This document shows positions 13,153-17,829 of a DNA stretch of 17,829 nt, piece by piece; position 1 is the stretch's first letter; every line of letters starts with the position of its first letter. Source of the DNA: Candidatus Bathyarchaeota archaeon (GTDB taxonomy: Archaea > Thermoproteota > Bathyarchaeia > 40CM-2-53-6); assembly GCA_005882955.1 (NCBI GenBank), contig VBBB01000078.1, forward strand, positions 21,208 to 39,036, written 5' to 3'. A model generated the notes under the pieces. The model was not told the DNA's origin. It saw only the letters and a list, made by a program, of their open reading frames with translations, and made no database searches. Made by a program: the position numbers and the translations under genes.

Positions 13153-13569
13153 CTAGCGGCTGATAACGCGGGTAGGCTCGATCTTCAATATGACTCTCTG
13201 CTCACCAGGGCTGCGGTTAGGGTATTTGTCAAGGCCTCGGTACTTTTTCGCCATCTTATCGATGTGTTCGTCGGCTACGTGTCCGGTCAGCTGATCAACC
13301 ACCTTGCCTCGAATCACAACTAGGTTGTAGGGATTATTCTGGTCTGTAATGGCAAGGGCCACGTTTGGATTCTTCTTGACATTGCGATGTTTAACTCGGC
13401 CAATGGCAGTGTTGACGAGTACGAACTTACCGTCCGTGTCGACCCATGTGGGAGTCACTTGAGGGGTCCCGTCAGGATTCACAGTCGCTAGATAGACGAA
13501 ATTCTTACCCTCCAACATCTTTCTCGCACTTTCCGTCAGATTTGCCAACTCTACAATCGCTCTACCCAT
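13153..13569 (-). CDS. PPOX-class (probably F420-dependent) oxidoreductase
   Basis: A 138-residue split-barrel flavin/F420-binding protein. Typical landmarks are the N-terminal helix LTESARKMLEGKNFVYLATV (11-30), NPDGTPQVTPTWVDTDG (31-47), the basic RVKHRNVKKNPNVALAITD strand pair (58-76), VIRGKVV (85-91) and the end IEPTRVIS (130-137). This pattern matches the pyridoxamine 5'-phosphate-oxidase-like family commonly annotated as F420-dependent in archaea and actinobacteria. The substrate cannot be read from the sequence. Use of F420 here agrees with the F420H2-oxidising module at 6572-7781, which implies the cell makes the cofactor. FMN or heme binding remains possible. ATG at 13569; monocistronic by position. 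Confidence 0.82.
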   Translation of the reverse strand: MGRAIVELANLTESARKMLEGKNFVYLATVNPDGTPQVTPTWVDTDGKFVLVNTAIGRVKHRNVKKNPNVALAITDQNNPYNLVVIRGKVVDQLTGHVADEHIDKMAKKYRGLDKYPNRSPGEQRVILKIEPTRVISR

Positions 13570-13724
13570 GGGTCAATTCGATGTTCTTATCGATTTCTCT
13601 GAATGGATTTCGGCGCATATTTGGTCGCGTATTGTAAACCGTATGCTGAACACTTCTGACGGTCACTCGTGTAGCTCTAGAATCGAACTGGATACCTTGC
13701 TATTGACCTAGAAGTTACGCGACC

Positions 13725-13764
13725 CTTTAGTCCCGTTCCAGACCGTCGTGCTTTAGTTCTGTTC
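13725..13764. repeat. Two degenerate 14-nt direct repeats ahead of the PKD operon
   Basis: CTTTAGTCCCGTTC (13725-13738) and CTTTAGTTCTGTTC (13751-13764) match at 12 of 14 positions with a 26-nt period, just upstream of the SD and GTG start. Possibly operator half-sites or partly promoter. Could be chance. Confidence 0.3.
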
Positions 13765-13766
13765 AC

Positions 13767-13774
13767 GGGGGAGG
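13767..13774 (+). promoter_or_regulatory. Strong Shine-Dalgarno site for the PKD protein
   Basis: GGGGGAGG lies 6 nt before the GTG at 13781. It is the strongest ribosome-binding site in the window and fixes a GTG start. Confidence 0.7.
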
Positions 13775-13780
13775 CACATA

Positions 13781-16474
13781 GTGCGGCACAACAAAGCGAC
13801 ACGCTACGTTATCCTCATCGCTATCACCCTTCTCGCTCCAACCATGCTTACCAGCATTATTCCTAGAGCTCACGCCGCCCCGACATACACTCTAGGCACC
13901 ATACCCTTCTTAGGCCAAGAGGGCACTACGTTTACTGTTGTCCTCCAGGTCGGCGGAGCCAGTGGGAGCACACAGTATCAGTTCAAGTTTTGGGTTAAAG
14001 ACCCGGCAGCGAAGCTACACTCCTCAGTTCTTCAGAACTATACAACTGCCTCGGGCCAGACCCAATTTACACTTCCTGTTTTCTTCTACCCGACTTCAAG
14101 CTTCCCGGGGCCGAATAATTTGGTGGGCCAATATTTTCTGAACGCGACTCAACTTCGTCCAGTGGTCGTGAATCCGAATGTTGCTCAAACATACTTCCTC
14201 ATCTTCCTTACCGACAATTATCAGTATCAGAGAACGCAGACGGTCAATGTTCAAGCAACCGGGTATAATGTTGCGGAACCGGCTGCTGTTAAGATAGCTA
14301 CTGCATCCACGCCTCCTACGACTGTCTTCGCTTCGAATACGACGGCTTCGCTGAGCGGTGTTGTAACTGCCAGTTGGCATATTCCTCCAGACGCTGTTCT
14401 CGATCCGAAGGGGTACATCGCAACCGTGACCGGCACGACAACGGTGAAGACCCCCGCGGATGTGTCAGGCTTCAATGTGAACCCGGCCTCAATGTCGATT
14501 TCAGCTCTGAACTCGTTGAAGAGCACCTACCAGAGGACTGAGACGATGAGTTTCTCTTTCCAACCGATCTATCCAGATGGGACGATTGCCTCCACCGGAG
14601 TCGCCCTGCTAACCTTAGCTAGACCTGGGGGGAGAAATGTGAGTTTGACCACAGTCTATTCTAGCGGGAGCCAGACATTCAATGCCACATACAAAACCTC
14701 GGCCACCAACGCAACCGGTACGTGGACAGCATCCCTGGCTGTTAATGCGTATGCCGATGCTTGGGGGAACTCGGGTCCAAGCACCAAGCTGACTAATACC
14801 CCCCAGTTAGCTCCTGCAACACTTACTATCAACGTCGCAGCAACCACCTATGTCCCAATTGGGCAACAGGTAAAACTCAACGCTACCGTGACCTACCCAG
14901 ATGGCACGACACTCACCACTGGGACGGAAGTTAAATCATATTTGATCTACACCGGAACCTCCGGCGTCACACATATCGTTCCACTGACCTTTGACACGGG
15001 ACTTCAACATTGGTTCGGCTCGTACACTCCTCAGACATCCGACCCTGGGGGGCTCTGGTCCCTAATAGTCAACGCAACTGACTCTCCGTCTCCGCCCAAC
15101 ACGGGCTCGGCTTCCACTGCTGTTACATTGCAGGATCGTCCACCCGTCTCTAGCTTCACCTCGACTCCTTCCTCTGCTCCAACCGGCACCTCCATCACCT
15201 TCGATGGGACGGCAAGCTACGACCTCGACGGTACAGTGGTCTCTTATTCCTGGGATTTCGGTGATCAAACGACTGGCACCGGATCGACTGCGACTCACTC
15301 CTACACCTATGGTAAGACTTACACTGTGACATTGACCGTGACGGACAACGGCGGAGTTACCGGATCAAGCTCCTCTCAAGTAACTATGACTGACAGACCT
15401 CCTGTCGTGAGCTTCAATCCTTCTCCAACCACGGCAAATACGGGTCAAAGCATCACGCTGTCGATAAGCACCTCCGATCCAGATGGGACTATCAGCACTA
15501 CCAGGGTCGACTGGGGAGACACCATAGTCCAACTCTATTCAGGAGCCATAACGAGTGCTACTCACAGCTATGCTTCGACTGGTTCCTCAACATCCCAAAT
15601 TTTTACGATCATTATCACTGGTACCGATAACAACGCATCGTATACTTCGGCCTCTTCTCAAGTGACGATCAATGACAGGGTTCCAGTTCCAAGCTTCAAC
15701 CCTTCCTCGACGGCACTCATTACTAGTCAAAACGTTACCCTAACAATCATTGCTGCAGATCCCGATGGAACCGTAACCGCGCTAAAGGTTGATTGGGGAG
15801 ACGGAACCATAGACACTCTGTCTGGAACCGCGACCAGCGACATCCACAGCTACAGTTCAACCGGCACGTCCACGTCGAACATCTTCACGATAACCGTCAA
15901 CGCAACTGACAACAGTGGTTCGACAGGAAAATATTCCTCCCAAGTAACAGTCTCTGACCGACCCCCGGTTGTTACGTTTACAGAATCCCCTGCGTCGGTT
16001 TCGACTGGCCAGACTGTCACAGTATCAATAACCTCTTCTGACCCAGATGGTGCGATAAGCTCAACCAAGGTTGATTGGGGCGACGGAACCGTAGACATCC
16101 TTACGGGATCACCAAAGACGGATACGCACCAGTATACATCAACAGGCTCTGCTAGCTCGAAAACCTTCGCTATCGCAGTCACTGTGACCGACAACAGTGG
16201 ATCCACGAGTGCCCTCAGCACCTCCACGGTAAGTGTACAGTCTAGTTCTCAATCCTCCTCCGGAACTCTGTCGCTACCACTCTACTATTTCGCGATCTTG
16301 GCAGCGCTAGTAGCAGCATTGTTAGTAGGAGGATTTCTCGCCTTTAGAAGGCACAAGGTCACGCATGCAAAGCTCAAGATCGACCTCGAAGCCGTCAAAT
16401 CAGAAGCGGGACGGATCGAGAACCAGGAGTTCTTCCAGTCCGTAAGAGACCAGTTGAAGAAGGATAAAGAATGA
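13781..16474 (+). CDS. Secreted, membrane-anchored PKD-domain surface protein
   Basis: An 897-residue type I membrane protein. It has a signal peptide (Arg/Lys start, hydrophobic 9-27, likely cleavage after AHA near residue 32). The N-terminal half (about 35-450) is beta-rich and includes two Ig-like modules, each with a YPDGT motif (near 263 and 371). Four PKD domains follow at about 454-539, 540-633, 634-727 and 728-820; the first has the canonical WDFGD, the others VDWGD, and domains 2-4 share near-equal 93-94 residue lengths, suggesting internal duplication. After a Ser-rich spacer comes one TM helix (about 833-855), then a 42-residue charged tail facing the cytoplasm. N-glycosylation sequons are frequent. 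Its TGA overlaps the ATG of the MinD-like gene (ATGA), so they are translationally coupled. Adhesion, S-layer association or extracellular sensing are all possible. Confidence 0.88.
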   Translation: MRHNKATRYVILIAITLLAPTMLTSIIPRAHAAPTYTLGTIPFLGQEGTTFTVVLQVGGASGSTQYQFKFWVKDPAAKLHSSVLQNYTTASGQTQFTLPVFFYPTSSFPGPNNLVGQYFLNATQLRPVVVNPNVAQTYFLIFLTDNYQYQRTQTVNVQATGYNVAEPAAVKIATASTPPTTVFASNTTASLSGVVTASWHIPPDAVLDPKGYIATVTGTTTVKTPADVSGFNVNPASMSISALNSLKSTYQRTETMSFSFQPIYPDGTIASTGVALLTLARPGGRNVSLTTVYSSGSQTFNATYKTSATNATGTWTASLAVNAYADAWGNSGPSTKLTNTPQLAPATLTINVAATTYVPIGQQVKLNATVTYPDGTTLTTGTEVKSYLIYTGTSGVTHIVPLTFDTGLQHWFGSYTPQTSDPGGLWSLIVNATDSPSPPNTGSASTAVTLQDRPPVSSFTSTPSSAPTGTSITFDGTASYDLDGTVVSYSWDFGDQTTGTGSTATHSYTYGKTYTVTLTVTDNGGVTGSSSSQVTMTDRPPVVSFNPSPTTANTGQSITLSISTSDPDGTISTTRVDWGDTIVQLYSGAITSATHSYASTGSSTSQIFTIIITGTDNNASYTSASSQVTINDRVPVPSFNPSSTALITSQNVTLTIIAADPDGTVTALKVDWGDGTIDTLSGTATSDIHSYSSTGTSTSNIFTITVNATDNSGSTGKYSSQVTVSDRPPVVTFTESPASVSTGQTVTVSITSSDPDGAISSTKVDWGDGTVDILTGSPKTDTHQYTSTGSASSKTFAIAVTVTDNSGSTSALSTSTVSVQSSSQSSSGTLSLPLYYFAILAALVAALLVGGFLAFRRHKVTHAKLKIDLEAVKSEAGRIENQEFFQSVRDQLKKDKE

Positions 16475-17256
16475 CTAAGGTCATAGCTGTCCACTCGTTC
16501 AAGGGCGGGACCGGAAAGACAACTCTAACGGCGAATCTTGCAGCGACCCTCGCACTTCACCACCGGGTCGGAGTAATGGACCTGGACCTCTCCGGACCGG
16601 GACTCCACGTTTTGTTTGGTCTCAAGAAGGGCGAGGTCAAGGCCACAATGACTGATATCTTCCTAGGCGACGCGACACCAAGTGACGTCATAATAGATCT
16701 TACGCCCCGGTTTCCCAAGATGAAAGGAGGGTTGTTCTTCTGCCCAGCCAGCAACAAGGTCGAGGACATGCTGCGACTGTTGAAATCGGGACTTGAGGTG
16801 TCACTATTCCAAGATACTCTTCAGAAGGTGGGTGAACAGTGCAACCTCGATTACATCATCGTGGATACTCATCCGGGGGTCGAGAACGATACGGTTCTGG
16901 CAATGGGATGCTGCGATGTCCTAGTCCTTGTCTCCAGAGTCGATCAACAGGATCTTTTCGGAACGGCGGTCATGGTCCTGCTGGCTGAGACGTTCGAAAA
17001 ACCCACATTCTTGACGCTCAACATGGTGCCACCGGGAGTAAGAATCAAGGACGCGGTGAAGGTGGGCAAGGAGCTTGCGACTCTCTTCAAGTCCAGGTTC
17101 CTACAAGCCTTCGAGTTCCAGATGGACGTGATAAACAACCTCAGCAGATCAGTGTTCGTTGTCGACAACCCTGATTCAGCATTCGCCCACAAGATAAACG
17201 AGGCAGCTGAGATGCTGACGAATGAACTTGCGGAGGCGACACAGCCTGCAAACTAG
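16471..17256 (+). CDS. MinD/ParA-like deviant Walker ATPase
   Basis: A 261-residue cytoplasmic P-loop ATPase. The deviant Walker A KGGTGKTT (11-18) with its signature Lys11 is followed by MDLDLSGPGLHVLFG (36-50) and Walker B YIIVDTHPG (127-135, Asp131). These define the SIMIBI MinD/ParA/Mrp class, which dimerises on ATP and positions or recruits partners. The amphipathic membrane-targeting helix of true MinD is not evident at the C-terminus, and the CxxC of Fe-S carrier Mrp/ApbC is absent. The ATG overlaps the stop of the PKD protein. The cytoplasmic tail of that protein is the natural candidate partner, and the next gene (V4R) overlaps this one by 35 nt. Role in positioning, assembly or signalling of the surface protein is inference. 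Confidence 0.88.
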   Translation: MTKVIAVHSFKGGTGKTTLTANLAATLALHHRVGVMDLDLSGPGLHVLFGLKKGEVKATMTDIFLGDATPSDVIIDLTPRFPKMKGGLFFCPASNKVEDMLRLLKSGLEVSLFQDTLQKVGEQCNLDYIIVDTHPGVENDTVLAMGCCDVLVLVSRVDQQDLFGTAVMVLLAETFEKPTFLTLNMVPPGVRIKDAVKVGKELATLFKSRFLQAFEFQMDVINNLSRSVFVVDNPDSAFAHKINEAAEMLTNELAEATQPAN

Positions 17257-17829
17257 TCCGAAAGGAAAGCCGAACGCCTTGGACCTGCGACGACTAGTGG
17301 GATCCGTAAACCAGCTACGGTTCAACGACAGCAAGGGAGAACTCTCGTTCTTCGGACAGAAGATGATCATTCTGCGTCGAGATGTTATCCGCATCATGCG
17401 GGACGGTTTAGAGCGTCTTGTCGCTGACCAAGCCGCTCCCTTCCTCTCGTACCTCGCCAGCGGCATTGGCATTCATGAAGGAAGCATATTCCGCGACAGC
17501 ATCACCTCTACAGGTGAGGAACAGAGAGCCGCGCTAGAGAATCTAGTACACTCTGCCTTCGAAGATACCAATCTCGGATTGGGAAAGGTGAAGATTCGCA
17601 TGATAGACTTCGACAAGGCAAACGCAGATATCGTGATCGGCAACTGTTTCGAGGCAATGGAAAACGGGTCCTCTGAGGAGCCTAACTGTATGTTTACCAG
17701 CGGGTTCCTTGCGGGTCTCTTTGCAGAGGTTCTCGACAAGACGGTCCAAGCCCGTGAGACTAGGTGCATCTCGCAAGGCCAGCCTGAGTGCGAATTCGAA
17801 ATAACCAGCATGGAAGCGACTGCAGAAGA
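17222..17829 (+). CDS. V4R-domain protein (3' end cut by window)
   Basis: This frame runs to the window edge, giving 202 codons without a stop. The C-terminal half has the V4R (4-vinyl reductase) pattern: a Phe/Gly-rich hydrophobic helix (CMFTSGFLAGLFAEVLDKTV) and then ETRCISQGQPECEFEITS, where the two cysteines of the Cys-x7-Cys pair are typical of the domain. V4R domains bind small molecules or act as sensors in archaeal and bacterial regulators, and the fold is related to Bet3 of TRAPP. The N-terminal 90 residues (LVGSVNQLRFNDSKGELSFF, then a helical repeat-like part) are not assigned. The start is uncertain: ATG at 17222 overlaps the ATPase gene by 35 nt; TTG at 17279, with GGAAAG upstream, avoids the overlap. 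Confidence 0.8.
   Translation, partial: MNLRRRHSLQTSPKGKPNALDLRRLVGSVNQLRFNDSKGELSFFGQKMIILRRDVIRIMRDGLERLVADQAAPFLSYLASGIGIHEGSIFRDSITSTGEEQRAALENLVHSAFEDTNLGLGKVKIRMIDFDKANADIVIGNCFEAMENGSSEEPNCMFTSGFLAGLFAEVLDKTVQARETRCISQGQPECEFEITSMEATAE

Noticed and set aside
15850..16227. A 125-codon minus-strand frame inside the PKD gene
   Set aside because: It is a by-product of Thr/Ser-rich PKD repeats and has Val/Thr bias without a domain or ribosome-binding site.

Overview
The window reads as a piece of an archaeal chromosome. It carries an archaeal Elf1-type elongation factor, a TrmB-like regulator, a RecA/KaiC-like ATPase, F420-linked enzymes, a radical SAM protein resembling the tetraether-lipid synthase group, TATA-like boxes 20-45 nt ahead of several starts, near-leaderless spacing, and many short zinc-ribbon proteins. 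The complex I-type genes together with F420-binding proteins suggest the TACK/Thermoproteota side (Bathyarchaeia- or Nitrososphaeria-like). That placement is inference, because no rRNA gene is present. Genes are tightly packed, no intergenic gap exceeds about 210 nt, and I see no rRNA, tRNA, IS element or CRISPR array.

Layout. 1-596 (-): 5' part of a Tes-like radical SAM gene, divergent from a small TrmB-like regulator (725-1111, +). 1108-1716 (-): Elf1 with a long acidic tail. 1890-2597 (+): a VIT1/CCC1 metal transporter. 2655-3953 (-): serS. 4068-5307 (+): an unknown four-TM protein coupled to a small soluble unknown. 5335-6555: a patch of small zinc-binding proteins, including a 45-residue one and a membrane-anchored C2H2 protein. 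6572-10445 (-): an operon nuoB-nuoC-nuoD-nuoI followed by an FpoF/FrhB-like F420 module split by an apparent frameshift. 10645-11904 (-): a KaiC-like ATPase followed by a zinc-ribbon protein. 12074-13569: three small genes, one a PPOX-class (probably F420-binding) oxidoreductase. 13781-17829 (+): an operon of a large secreted PKD-domain membrane protein, a MinD/ParA-like ATPase and a V4R-domain protein that runs off the end.

Two units deserve most attention. The first is a complex I peripheral arm (B, C, D, I) joined directly to an F420H2-oxidising module, with its own promoter. It has no nuoH between nuoD and nuoI and no nuoA/J/K/L/M/N on either side, so it either makes a soluble F420-dependent enzyme or borrows a membrane arm encoded elsewhere. 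The second is the coupled PKD protein-MinD-V4R operon. It looks like a surface-to-cytoplasm unit: an extracellular multidomain ectodomain, one TM helix, a short charged cytoplasmic tail, a deviant Walker ATPase and a candidate ligand-binding V4R domain.
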